From: Asaia bogorensis
GTDB lineage: Bacteria; Pseudomonadota; Alphaproteobacteria; Acetobacterales; Acetobacteraceae
Length of the DNA stretch: 36,359 nt
NCBI GenBank assembly: GCA_945897825.1
Contig: CAMDGX010000045.1
Span: 1 to 36,359, forward strand
Direction of reading: 5' to 3'
A program made the translations under genes and the position numbers. Below, piece by piece: positions 1-8,098 of the stretch (the first letter of the stretch is position 1; each line of letters opens with the position of its first letter). Under the pieces are notes generated by a model. It had not been told where the DNA came from, did no database searches, and saw only the letters and a list, made by a program, of their open reading frames with translations.

Positions 1-168
1 GGCCGCGCGCCGCGCATCGCCCACGGCCCCGCCCGCCCAGGCGACATCCGCCGCTCCCTCGGCGACCCGTCGCAAGCCATCGCCACCCTGGGCGTGCGCG
101 CCGACATCACGCTGGAGGACGGCCTGGCCCGCACCCTGGCCAGCCTGGAGGCCGTCTCCGCCGCCTAG
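1..168 (+). CDS. NAD-dependent sugar epimerase, C-terminal end (partial)
   Basis: The frame is open from the window edge to a TAG at 166-168, giving about 55 residues. They contain RPGDIRRSLGDPS followed by a short helix ending in LEDGLARTLASLE. This is the usual tail of extended-SDR UDP-glucose 4-epimerase/dehydratase proteins, where RPGDIR.S.gD precedes the closing LeeGLarTl helix. The Rossmann core lies outside the window, so substrate and exact activity cannot be read. Its stop overlaps the stop of the next, convergent gene by four bases (CTAG, 165-168). It probably belongs to a sugar-nucleotide locus extending to the left, in keeping with the polysaccharide genes that follow. Confidence 0.75.
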   Translation, partial: GRAPRIAHGPARPGDIRRSLGDPSQAIATLGVRADITLEDGLARTLASLEAVSAA

Positions 169-1265
169 AACCGCCCCAGCGCCACCCGCGCCCGGTGCAG
201 CAGCCCGGGCAGCGATGTCGGCGGCAGCAGCTCGATCCAGTGCAACGGCGCAGACCCGGTCGCCAGGCTCGTCTTGTAGCGCGACTCCCCGGCCAACAGG
301 TCGTAGGCCGCGAACCCCTCCCCGGCATACAGCGCCGTGGCCAGATGGTGGCAGGTCAGCCCGGGCTTCTGCTGCGCGCTCTCCGCCGCCGCGTAGTCGA
401 ACCCGCTCTGGTAGTTCGCCACCCGGTCGCGCCAGCGGAAATTGTAGAGATAGCCGAGCACCTGCCCGCCCGCATCCACCCGCAGCAGGTCGATCTCCCC
501 CCGCGGCCAGGCCGTCGCCAGCAGCGCGCGGTGGAACGCCACGAAGGCCGGATTGGCGAACGCCCCCGGCTGGCCCCGCCGCACCCAGGCGTGCTGGTGC
601 AGCGCCCCGAGCCCGTCGAGGAACGCCCCCGCCTCCGCCAGCGAGGCAGCCCGGACCACCCGCAGCGCCCCGACCTGCTCATAGCGGCGCATCGACCGCC
701 GGATCTGCTGGCGCGCATTGGCGCTCAGCAGCCCCAGGTGCCCGCCGGGATGGGCACGCACCGCGTCGAGATCGATCCAGGGCGAGGCGGCGGGGTGGGT
801 GCGTTCGCGGATCAGCGCCCCGGTCGACCGCGCGGCGTCGAGATGCGCGCCGTCGATCCCACTCAGCATCACATCGCCCGCCTCGCGCACCAGCCGCGCC
901 AGCATCGGCGCCAGCACCCGCCCATCGAGCCCGCGCGCGATCAGGATGCCGTTGTGCTCGACATGGATGCTGTCCAGCGCGGGGATGCCGCTTTCGTTCA
1001 GCCACAGCCGGCTGCCCACCGGCAGTCGCCGGTGCCGGTTCAGCAGCGCGAGCGCCACGTCCCGCCCGTCCAGCTCCGCGGACATCAGCAAGGGGTCTGG
1101 GAAACGGGCGGCCACGAGGCAGCCCACCCAGCTCCAGCTCTGGAAAAAGGAGCCGTCCGCTTGCGTCTCCAGCGCCCGCCAGCGTTCGCCGAGCGCATTC
1201 CAGGCGGGCGGCCGGGACAGGCAGATGTCGAGCATTCCGGGCCACACAACCGCCGCGAGGCGCAC
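165..1265 (-). CDS. CelD/BcsL-like GNAT acetyltransferase
   Basis: A 366-residue protein read from a GTG at 1265; an in-frame ATG at 1235 would give 356 residues. Neither start has a clear Shine-Dalgarno sequence, so the start is uncertain. The body fits the Acetyltransf_6 (CelD/BcsL) family: an N-terminal half with FFQSWSWVGCL near residues 40-50, then the core with a basic segment (ARQQIRRSMRRYE), a long helix ending in LHQHAWVRRG, and the late strand/loop DLLAGESRYKTSLA. In this family ESRYK marks the acyl-CoA fold. Such enzymes are linked to exopolysaccharide and cellulose loci and are thought to acylate glycans or lipid carriers; the substrate here is unknown. It is divergent from the DUF218 gene and resembles the acetyltransferase at 2122-3171 in family, so the two may be functional partners. 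Confidence 0.8.
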   Translation of the reverse strand: MRLAAVVWPGMLDICLSRPPAWNALGERWRALETQADGSFFQSWSWVGCLVAARFPDPLLMSAELDGRDVALALLNRHRRLPVGSRLWLNESGIPALDSIHVEHNGILIARGLDGRVLAPMLARLVREAGDVMLSGIDGAHLDAARSTGALIRERTHPAASPWIDLDAVRAHPGGHLGLLSANARQQIRRSMRRYEQVGALRVVRAASLAEAGAFLDGLGALHQHAWVRRGQPGAFANPAFVAFHRALLATAWPRGEIDLLRVDAGGQVLGYLYNFRWRDRVANYQSGFDYAAAESAQQKPGLTCHHLATALYAGEGFAAYDLLAGESRYKTSLATGSAPLHWIELLPPTSLPGLLHRARVALGRF

Positions 1266-1376
1266 CTGTCAATCCGTCGGAGACAACACGTCAGGGAGCA
1301 ACCGGGGAGTGCCCCCTCTCGCGCCATCCCGCCGGCGTCGGCATGATGCATCGGCACGGGTTCGGAAAGGGTAAAC

Positions 1377-2132
1377 GTGTCGCTCGCCGCGCTGCAGACC
1401 GCGCTGCTGGAACCGCCGGCCAACCTGTTGCCGGTGATCGCCGCGGGGTTCCTCCTCATGCGCCATCGCCCACGCCTCGGCGGCTGGTTGGCCGGCTTCG
1501 GGTTCCTGGCGTTGCTCGCCTTCTCCCTGCCTGTAACGCCATGGCTGCTGCTGACCGCGCTGGAACGCGACATGGCGCTCGCAACCCCGTCGGACCCCGC
1601 CCCCGGCGCCATCGTGGTGCTCAGCGCCGAGGACCTGCGCGCCGTGCCCGGCGGCATCATCGCCCCGCCCGACATCGGCGCGATGACGCTCCAGCGCCTG
1701 CGCGCCGGCGCCGTGCTGCACCGGCGCACCGGGCTGCCGTTGCTGGTCAGCGGCGGCGTGGTCCGGACGGGCAACCCGCCGATCGCCCAAGCCATGGCCC
1801 GCGTGCTCGCCGAGGAATTCGGGATCACGGCGCGCTGGGTGGAAGACCGCTCCCGCACCACCTGGGAGAACGCCGCCTTCTCCGCCGCATTGCTGCGCCA
1901 GGACGGGATCGAGCGCGCCTATGTCGTCACCCATGGCTGGCACATGCGCCGCGGCCTGCTGGCCTTCCGCCGCGCCGGGCTCGCGGGCGTGGCCGCCCCC
2001 GCGCACCTGACCGGACCGGCGGCACTCGACACCGCCTCCTTCGTGCCCAGCGCGCATGCCTGGGCCGACAGCCGCCTGGCCATGCACGAATGGCTCGGCC
2101 TGGCATGGTATGCGCTGCGCCATGACGACTGA
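1377..2132 (+). CDS. DUF218 / YdcF (ElyC-like) membrane-anchored protein
   Basis: 251 residues from a GTG at 1377, preceded by GGAAAGG with about seven bases of spacing. Two hydrophobic segments (about residues 15-29 and 39-60) are followed by a soluble DUF218 domain: a strand GAIVVLS (77-83), LLVSGG (122-127), the conserved RSRTTWENA (158-166) and a late VTHGWHMRR. This is the standard order of the YdcF/ElyC/SanA family, whose members act at the cell envelope; some affect peptidoglycan or lipid-carrier metabolism. Its reaction is not established. It overlaps the next acetyltransferase by 11 bases, so the two are almost certainly co-transcribed, which suggests an envelope-glycan role. Confidence 0.85.
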   Translation: MSLAALQTALLEPPANLLPVIAAGFLLMRHRPRLGGWLAGFGFLALLAFSLPVTPWLLLTALERDMALATPSDPAPGAIVVLSAEDLRAVPGGIIAPPDIGAMTLQRLRAGAVLHRRTGLPLLVSGGVVRTGNPPIAQAMARVLAEEFGITARWVEDRSRTTWENAAFSAALLRQDGIERAYVVTHGWHMRRGLLAFRRAGLAGVAAPAHLTGPAALDTASFVPSAHAWADSRLAMHEWLGLAWYALRHDD

Positions 2133-3171
2133 CCGCATGACCCTGATCGACGACCCCGCCGCCCTGCCGCCGGCCGCCGCTTCGCTGCTGGGCACCGGCG
2201 GCTTCTTCTCCACCGAGGCGTGGTGGCGCACGGTGTGGGAGGCTGGGATCCCGCCCGGCGCCCGGCCGCTGCTGGCGATGTTCGGCGAGGGCCCGGCGAC
2301 CGTGCTGTTCCCCCTGCTGCGCCATGGCAACGGGCAGTTGGAGGCGCTGACCAACCCGTATACCTGCCTCTACCAGCCCGCCGCCGGCCCCGCGGCCGAC
2401 CTTCACGCCGCCGGCCGGGCGCTGGCACGGCTGGCGCGCGGGTCCGCGTTCCTGCGCTTGGACGCGCTCGATCCGGATTGGCCGGGCCTCGCCCCGTTGC
2501 TGGCCGGCGCGCGCACGGGTGGCCTGGTGCCGCTGCGCTTCGACCATTTCGGCAATTGGCACGAGGCGCTTTCCGGCCGCGACTGGCGCGGCTACCTCGC
2601 CGCCCGCCCCGGCGCGCTGCGCGAGACCGTCCGCCGCCGGCTGCGCGATGCCGAGCGCGACCCGACGCTCGGTTTCGCCGTCGCCATCACCCCGGCGGAG
2701 GTCGAGGCCGGGATCGTCGAGTACGAAGCCGTCTATGCGCGCAGCTGGAAGGAGCCGGAGCCGTTCCCCCGCTTCAACGCCGTGCTGATGCGCCACGCCG
2801 CAGCGGCGGGCTGGCTGCGCCTGGGCCTGCTGCGCCGCGACGGGCAGGCGATCGCCGTCCAGCTTTGGATTCTGCATGATGGCATCGCGGCGGTGCTGAA
2901 GCTGGCGCATGACGAGGCGTTCAAGCCGCTCTCGCCGGGCACCGTGCTCACCGCCTGGATGCTGCGCCGGCTGGTCAGCGAGGAAGCGGCCGTCGGGATC
3001 GATTTCGGCCGCGGCGACGACCCCTACAAGCAGCTCTGGACCGCGGCCCGGCGGCAGCGCGTGGGCGTGGTGCTGGCCAATCCGTGGCACCCCGGCGGCG
3101 CGGCGATGCTGCTGCGCCACGGCCTCGGCCGCCTGCGCCAGGCCGCCCGTGGCCTGCGCGCCTCCGCCTGA
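2122..3171 (+). CDS. CelD-like GNAT acetyltransferase (second copy)
   Basis: 349 residues from ATG 2122, which overlaps the end of the DUF218 gene; a second in-frame ATG at 2137 is possible. The protein shows the Acetyltransf_6/CelD layout: an early FFSTEAWWRTVW, a central basic helix (LRETVRRRLRDAERD), an aromatic segment YARSWKEPEPFPRF, then IAVQLWILHDGIAAVLKLAHDEAFKPLSPGT split over the acyl-CoA core. The ending IDFGRGDDPYKQLW is a typical final motif in this family. It probably acylates a polysaccharide or a cell-envelope intermediate. It is distinct from the 165-1265 protein but of the same fold, so the window has two such enzymes 1 kb apart. The gene ends ten bases from the convergent ligase gene. 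Confidence 0.82.
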   Translation: MTTDRMTLIDDPAALPPAAASLLGTGGFFSTEAWWRTVWEAGIPPGARPLLAMFGEGPATVLFPLLRHGNGQLEALTNPYTCLYQPAAGPAADLHAAGRALARLARGSAFLRLDALDPDWPGLAPLLAGARTGGLVPLRFDHFGNWHEALSGRDWRGYLAARPGALRETVRRRLRDAERDPTLGFAVAITPAEVEAGIVEYEAVYARSWKEPEPFPRFNAVLMRHAAAAGWLRLGLLRRDGQAIAVQLWILHDGIAAVLKLAHDEAFKPLSPGTVLTAWMLRRLVSEEAAVGIDFGRGDDPYKQLWTAARRQRVGVVLANPWHPGGAAMLLRHGLGRLRQAARGLRASA

Positions 3172-3180
3172 CGGAGCGCT

Positions 3181-4566
3181 TCAGGCCCGGCGCCGAACCG
3201 CCAGACCGCCGACCGGCCCGCCGCCCGAGGGCAGCGTGGGGCGCTGCGGCGTCACCGATGCCTGCACGATCTGCCCGGGCAGCGGCTTCACCGGCGACGT
3301 CACCCGGCGCAGGTATTCGCTGAGCGTGAAGGCCGACGCGAACATGAACCAGTACCAGGTCTTGAAGCCGATGCCGATGAAGGTGGAGCCGGCCATCAGC
3401 ACGAGCAACGCCATGCCGAGCGCCCGCGCCAGGTCATTGACCCAGAGCAGTTCCTCCACCCCGCGCGTTCGCTTCCAGACACGGAACAACGACCAGAACG
3501 TCACCGTGATCAGCGACAGGAAGATGAAGGTGCCGGGCCAACCCACTTCGGTCAGCAGCTCGAACCAGGTGCTGTGCGGCGCACGGTTGCGCTGAATCCA
3601 GCCTTCCGGGTTCCATTCGTCCGGCGGCATATGGATGACGTTCACTTCGTAGGCGCGGAACCCGCCGCCCATCGGGTTGTCCTTGGCGAAGCCGATCGCC
3701 CACTGCCACACCAGGACGCGCGTCAGCGCGGAGGTATCGGCCTTGTATTCGCCGATGGTCTCCATGCGGTCCTTCCACCGCTCCGGCGCGAAGATCACCA
3801 CCAGGATGGCGAGCATGGCGATGGCCACGCCACTGACCACCTTCTGCTTGCTCTGCAGCCAATAGAGACCGCCCAGCAACACCATGCAGACGATGCCGGT
3901 GCGCGCGCCGGTGGCGATCATGCAGGGGATCATCAGCAGAGCGTAGCAGGTGAAGAAGGTTTTGCGGATCAGCGGGAACGGCACCAGCTGCGAATGGGTG
4001 CGCATGTAGAGCAGCAGCGGGATGAACATGATCGCCACCGTGGCCATGGCGCTGGTCTCGGCCAGGCCGGTGTCGCCGGGAAGCTGCGTCAGCCGCCACT
4101 GGTAGCCGCCGCCGGTCAGCGCGCCCTTGATGCCCACGCCGATCAGATGCATGGCTGAGCCGAGCATGTGCGCGAGCAGCATGGCCTCGATCTGGATGCG
4201 GCTGCGGAACACGAACGGCAGGAAGGCCGAGAACACCACGGTCTTGAAGGCGAAGTCCCACTTGAGCCATGCCGCTTCCGGCCGCACCGCCCAGAAGTTG
4301 GTGGCCGTCATCCACACGAGCATCGCCCCGGTCAGGATCAGGAACATGCCGACCCGCGGCGGCGCCTTGCGGTCCATCAGCACGTAGGCCAGCACCGCCG
4401 AGGCGCCCATCACGGCCGCCACCGGGATGCCGCCCAGGATCGCGCTGCCGAGATACTGCGGATAGAACGAATCCACCCACAGGTAGCCCATGCTGGTCAC
4501 GAACGGCGAGACGAAGCCGCCCAGCAGCAGGCCGACATAGGCCAGGAAGATGATGATGTCGCTCAA
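3181..4566 (-). CDS. O-antigen ligase/polymerase family protein, exosortase-associated type
   Basis: 461 residues from TTG 4566, chosen because GGAGG stands seven bases upstream and the first transmembrane helix starts at residue 3; upstream codons encode Arg/Pro-rich sequence unlike the family. About ten to twelve hydrophobic helices surround a periplasmic loop with ERWKDRMETIGEYKADTSA, then RVLVWQWAIGFAKDNPMGGG and RAPHSTWFELLTEVGWPG. This arrangement closely recalls the putative O-glycosylation ligase found beside exosortase A systems (PEP_O_lig_1, Wzy_C-like), where the pattern is R.......A...P..GGGF..., H s ....lge.G..G. It would polymerise or transfer a lipid-linked glycan in the inner membrane. 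The C-terminal 40 residues are Pro-rich and cytoplasmic. Family assignment is from memory of the motif pattern. Confidence 0.8.
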   Translation of the reverse strand: MSDIIIFLAYVGLLLGGFVSPFVTSMGYLWVDSFYPQYLGSAILGGIPVAAVMGASAVLAYVLMDRKAPPRVGMFLILTGAMLVWMTATNFWAVRPEAAWLKWDFAFKTVVFSAFLPFVFRSRIQIEAMLLAHMLGSAMHLIGVGIKGALTGGGYQWRLTQLPGDTGLAETSAMATVAIMFIPLLLYMRTHSQLVPFPLIRKTFFTCYALLMIPCMIATGARTGIVCMVLLGGLYWLQSKQKVVSGVAIAMLAILVVIFAPERWKDRMETIGEYKADTSALTRVLVWQWAIGFAKDNPMGGGFRAYEVNVIHMPPDEWNPEGWIQRNRAPHSTWFELLTEVGWPGTFIFLSLITVTFWSLFRVWKRTRGVEELLWVNDLARALGMALLVLMAGSTFIGIGFKTWYWFMFASAFTLSEYLRRVTSPVKPLPGQIVQASVTPQRPTLPSGGGPVGGLAVRRRA

Positions 4567-4573
4567 CGCGCCG

Positions 4574-4578
4574 CCTCC
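4574..4578 (-). promoter_or_regulatory. Ribosome binding site for the TTG-started ligase gene
   Basis: On the minus strand GGAGG occupies this position, seven bases before TTG 4566. It is the reason for preferring a TTG start over the longer open frame, which would place about 45 Arg/Pro-rich residues before the first membrane helix. Confidence 0.6.
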
Positions 4579-4603
4579 GGGCGCGCGGCGCGGCGCGGCG
4601 CGG

Positions 4604-4831
4604 TCATCGTCCGCCCGGGAAGCGCGAGGGTCGCTGTGCCGGCGCGGCGGGGGGCTTGGCGCGCGGGGCCGGGCCGCGGCCCAGCATCCGGGCGCCGGCA
4701 CCCAGCTTCGGCGGCGGGTTCGGGTTGCGCGGCCGCTCGAACCATTCGCGCGTGCGGTCCATGCGGATGGCGAAGAAGGTCACCATTGCCAGCATTCCCA
4801 ACGAGACCAGCAATGAGAAGATGTCGACCAT
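4604..4831 (-). CDS. Small single-pass membrane protein, unknown function
   Basis: 75 residues from ATG 4831, with GGAGG five bases upstream. The first 22 residues form one hydrophobic helix (MVDIFSLLVSLGMLAMVTFF), followed by a charged stretch IRMDRTREWFERPRN and a Pro/Ala/Arg-rich cytoplasmic-type tail ending RFPGGR. I do not recognise a family. It lies 37 bases upstream of the ligase gene on the same strand and behind its own promoter candidate (4868-4897), so it is probably co-transcribed with the ligase. It might be an accessory subunit of the ligase or of a polysaccharide assembly complex; that is inference from position only. Confidence 0.65.
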   Translation of the reverse strand: MVDIFSLLVSLGMLAMVTFFAIRMDRTREWFERPRNPNPPPKLGAGARMLGRGPAPRAKPPAAPAQRPSRFPGGR

Positions 4832-4867
4832 CGTGTCCTCCCGTGCGCGGCAGGCGGCATGCCGGCC

Positions 4868-4897
4868 TGTATAGCGGCGCGCCCGCCGGCTTGGCAA
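4868..4897 (-). promoter_or_regulatory. Putative sigma-70-type promoter for the small protein/ligase pair
   Basis: On the minus strand a TTGCCA (4892-4897) and a TATACA (4868-4873) are separated by 18 bases, in the 84-base gap between the glycosyltransferase and the small membrane protein gene. It matches the TTGACA/TATAAT consensus at four or five positions in each box and stands out in GC-rich surroundings. It would start transcription roughly 30 bases before ATG 4831. Confidence 0.4.
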
Positions 4898-4915
4898 AGC
4901 TTCCCGCGGCCCGGC

Positions 4916-6007
4916 TCATGGGCGTGCCTCGGCCGGCGCGTGGCCCAGGAACAGCGCGCGCCAGGCGGCGAACATCGTCTCCTGGTCGAACGCCGCCTCG
5001 GCCCGTCGGCGGTTGGCCGCCCCGAGGGCTGCGCATCGCGCGGGATCGGCTAGCAGCGTGGCGATGGCGTCGGCCAGGGCCGGCACGTCGCGCGCGACGA
5101 CAGAGGGGGCGTTCTCCGGCGCCAGCATGGCGCGCACATCGCCCACGTCGGTGGCCGCCACGGGCAATCCGGCGGCCATCGCCTCCAGCACCGAGATCGG
5201 CATCTGCTCGGTGTCCGACGACAGGGCGAACAGGTCGAACCCGGCGAACAGCGCCGGGGTGTCGGTGACATGGCCGGGGAAGGCGACGTCGCCGGCCACG
5301 CCAAGCTCCGCCGCCAGCGCCGCCAGACCCGGCCGTTCCGGCCCGTCGCCGGCGATCACCAGACGGCACGCGATGCGCGCGCGCACCTCGGCGAAGGCGC
5401 GCAGCAGCCGGGCGAGGTTCTTCTCCGGGCGCAGCGCCGCCACGGTGCCGATGACCGGGACGTCGCGGGGCTGCCGTGCGACGGCGAAGCGGGCGAGATC
5501 GATGCCGTTCGGCACGTAGTGCAGCCGCGCGCGCGGCAGTTTCCACTGCTCGGCGGCGATCCGGTAGAGCAGGCGCGACGGCACCGCGACGGTGGCGCGG
5601 CGCAGCAGCAGCCGGCGCATCCAGACGCGGCGGGGCAACTGGCGGTCGCGTTCCTCGGGGCCGAAGCCGTCCTCGACATGCAGGTGGCGCACCAGGGTCG
5701 GCGTGTTGGCCATCGCCCATTCGATGCTGCCCCAGTTGCTGGTGACCAGCGCATCCGGGCGCATGGCGCGCAGCACGGCGCGGAAGCGGGCGCGGTTGCC
5801 GAGCGTGTCGCCCTTGCGGATGTCCACCTGCGGGAAGTCGACATCGAGCCCCGGGTCCAGCCGCTCCCGGCAGGCGAGGTTGCCGTCCATCGCCACGACG
5901 GCATGGCGGAACTCATGGCTGAACCGGTTGGCCAGTGCTGCGAAGCGCACCTGCGGGCCGCCGACCGCGAAGGTGGAATAGACGTGCAGCAGCAGCGGTG
6001 CCGTCAT
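4916..6007 (-). CDS. GT4-family glycosyltransferase
   Basis: 363 residues from ATG 6007; the start codon overlaps the stop of the upstream oxidoreductase-epimerase gene (ATGA), which fixes it. It has the GT-B fold of family GT4: an N-terminal nucleotide-free domain starting with HVYSTFAVGGPQVRF (8-22), a hinge YVPNGIDLARF (164-174), then a Glycos_transf_1 domain with IGTVAALRPEKNLARLL (186-202), VIAGDGPE (217-224) and an EX7E element, EQMPISVLE (267-275). The GG loop near residue 16 normally contacts the nucleotide sugar. It would add a sugar to a growing lipid-linked oligosaccharide on the cytoplasmic side. Donor and acceptor are not readable. It is the third gene of the leftward polysaccharide operon. 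Confidence 0.88.
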   Translation of the reverse strand: MTAPLLLHVYSTFAVGGPQVRFAALANRFSHEFRHAVVAMDGNLACRERLDPGLDVDFPQVDIRKGDTLGNRARFRAVLRAMRPDALVTSNWGSIEWAMANTPTLVRHLHVEDGFGPEERDRQLPRRVWMRRLLLRRATVAVPSRLLYRIAAEQWKLPRARLHYVPNGIDLARFAVARQPRDVPVIGTVAALRPEKNLARLLRAFAEVRARIACRLVIAGDGPERPGLAALAAELGVAGDVAFPGHVTDTPALFAGFDLFALSSDTEQMPISVLEAMAAGLPVAATDVGDVRAMLAPENAPSVVARDVPALADAIATLLADPARCAALGAANRRRAEAAFDQETMFAAWRALFLGHAPAEARP

Positions 6008-8094
6008 CGCGGGGCCTGCACCGCGATCGCGCGGGCGTGGAACACCGCCGGGTCGGCGACCGGCGCCCAGCCGAGGTCGCGCTTGGCATCGGACACGTCG
6101 AACGGTGCCGCCATGCCGCGCGACAGGAAGTCGCGCTTGGCGGGCATCGGCACGGCGCGGCCGGTGGCGCGCTTGACCAGCCATTTCGCGACATCGACCA
6201 GCCACAGGCGGGTCGGCGATTGCGGGTGGAAGCGCAGCGGCCGGCCGAGCGCGCGGCCCATGTCGGCCAGGTAGGCGCGGGCACTCGGGCGCACCTCGCC
6301 GACGATGTTGTAGCTGCGCCCTTCGATCCCTGGCGCGGTGCAGGCCAGGACGCAGGCGCTGGCCACGTCCTCCGCCAACACGAAGGGCAAGGGGTTGCGC
6401 CCGTCGTTCCAGCCGATGCAGTGCTGGTCATTGTTGAACAGGCCGAGGCCGGAATGAAGCGGCGGGCCGCCCTCGCCCACCACGACGCCGGGGCGCAGGA
6501 TCACCACCGGCAACCCATCCTTGGCGTGCATCGCCAGCAGCATCCGGTCGGCCAGCACCTTGGCCCGCGCGTAGTCGCCGCGTTCGGCCTCGCGCGGGTC
6601 GGGCGGGGTGGCGCCGGTGATGGTGCCGGCATCGGGGCCGAGATAGAGCGAGGCGATCGAGCCGACATGGACCAAGCGTGTCACGCCGGCCGCGAGGCAG
6701 GCGCGCGCGACGGTTTCCGCGCCGCCGACCATGGCGCGGCGCACCGCCTCGAAATCGGCGCCGCCGCCGCCATGGGCGAGGTTGATGACCCGCTTCGCCG
6801 GCCCGATGGCCCGCGCCACGGCGTCGGCGTCGCGGATGTCGCCGCGGTGCAGGGCGACGCGCGGATCGGCGAACTCGGCGGGGAGATTGACCAGGCTGCG
6901 CGCCATCACCGAGACGCCGTGGCCGGCGGCCAGCAACTGGCGGACCACGTGGGTGCCGATGAAGCCGGTGCCGCCGAGCACGGCGACGTCCCACGACAGG
7001 GGGTTCACCTTGGCGGACGCCGGTTTCGCCGCGGGGAGTGCCAGGTCGCGGATCTCCTCGCAGGCGCGGACCAGGGCGGCGCCGAATGCGCCGTCCAGCG
7101 CCGGGGGGCGGCCGGCATCGAGGGCGGCGTGGAAATCGGCGATGCTGGCGCGCATCGAGACGAAGAAGGCATCGCTGCGCGGGCGCAGCTTGGCCATCGC
7201 CAGCGCGTAGCCGGCGAGCCCGCCGACCGAGCCCGCCGCCATCGAGCCGGCCACGCGCAGGCCCGAGAGCGCGGTGTCCATCGCCTCGAGCCAGCGGGTG
7301 CGGCCCTGGATGTGGAAGCGATTGGCCAGGATGTCGGCGACCGCCACCCCGTCATCGCCGACCACGGTCACCTGCCAGAACGGGTAGCCCTGCCCGACGG
7401 CGAAGCGCAGCTGGGCGGGCAGGCGCGCGCCCTCCAGCGAGAGGTTCAGCGTGCCGACGAAATCACGGCCCGGGGCGATCTCGACCGAGGGACCGGGGAG
7501 TGCCTGCATCCGCCCGATCGGGCCGGCCAGCGCGACCAGCTGGGACAGCGGGTGCACCGCCTGTTCGAGCAGGATGTTGCCCGGGGCGCGGAACATCCAG
7601 TGCCCGAATTGCCGCGCGGCCATCTGGCGCAGCGCGACGTTGTAGATCACGGACACGAAGTTCGGCCGGCCGATCGCGCCGCTTTCCACCGCCGCGCGCA
7701 GTTTCGCGAAGGCGGGGTGGTGGACGAAGTTCTGGTTCACGCCCAGGGCAGCCTTGCCCTCGGCGGCCGCGGCGATCAGCGCGTCGCATTGCGCGGCATC
7801 GACGGCGAGCGGCTTCTCCAGCAGCACCGGGATGCCCGCCCGCAGCAGCGGCTCGGCGGCGGTCGCGTGCAGGTCAGGCGGCACCAGCACATGCGCGCGG
7901 TCGAAGCCGCCCGCGGCCAGGGCCTCCTCGACGGAGGCGAACACTGCGGCCCCTCCGGCGGCCTTGGCGAGCGCCGCCGCCGCCTCCGGGTTGGGGTCGA
8001 CCACGGCGGTGACGCTGGCACCTTGGATGCCGCGCAGGGCTTCCTCATGCACGCGCGCGATGAAGCCGGCGCCGACCAGGCAGATGCGGCTCAT
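6004..8094 (-). CDS. Gfo/Idh/MocA oxidoreductase fused to an extended-SDR epimerase
   Basis: A 696-residue two-domain protein from ATG 8094. Residues 1-350 are a Gfo/Idh/MocA oxidoreductase: NAD-binding VGAGFIA (7-13), the family EKP (93-95) and a HP pair (181-182) in the catalytic region. Residues 367-690 are an extended SDR: LGGTGFIGTHV (373-383), a GDI.DAD motif after strand 3, LVHVGSIASLYLG and a YARAK that provides the Tyr/Lys pair, then LRPGVVVGEG. The two would act in sequence on a nucleotide sugar, for example oxidation followed by epimerisation or reduction; the actual substrate is unknown. The linker near 350-366 is short (PAAKPASAK). The gene starts four bases after the amidotransferase stop and overlaps the glycosyltransferase start, so expression is tightly coupled. 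The fusion is uninterrupted. Confidence 0.88.
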   Translation of the reverse strand: MSRICLVGAGFIARVHEEALRGIQGASVTAVVDPNPEAAAALAKAAGGAAVFASVEEALAAGGFDRAHVLVPPDLHATAAEPLLRAGIPVLLEKPLAVDAAQCDALIAAAAEGKAALGVNQNFVHHPAFAKLRAAVESGAIGRPNFVSVIYNVALRQMAARQFGHWMFRAPGNILLEQAVHPLSQLVALAGPIGRMQALPGPSVEIAPGRDFVGTLNLSLEGARLPAQLRFAVGQGYPFWQVTVVGDDGVAVADILANRFHIQGRTRWLEAMDTALSGLRVAGSMAAGSVGGLAGYALAMAKLRPRSDAFFVSMRASIADFHAALDAGRPPALDGAFGAALVRACEEIRDLALPAAKPASAKVNPLSWDVAVLGGTGFIGTHVVRQLLAAGHGVSVMARSLVNLPAEFADPRVALHRGDIRDADAVARAIGPAKRVINLAHGGGGADFEAVRRAMVGGAETVARACLAAGVTRLVHVGSIASLYLGPDAGTITGATPPDPREAERGDYARAKVLADRMLLAMHAKDGLPVVILRPGVVVGEGGPPLHSGLGLFNNDQHCIGWNDGRNPLPFVLAEDVASACVLACTAPGIEGRSYNIVGEVRPSARAYLADMGRALGRPLRFHPQSPTRLWLVDVAKWLVKRATGRAVPMPAKRDFLSRGMAAPFDVSDAKRDLGWAPVADPAVFHARAIAVQAPR

Positions 8095-8098
8095 CGCG

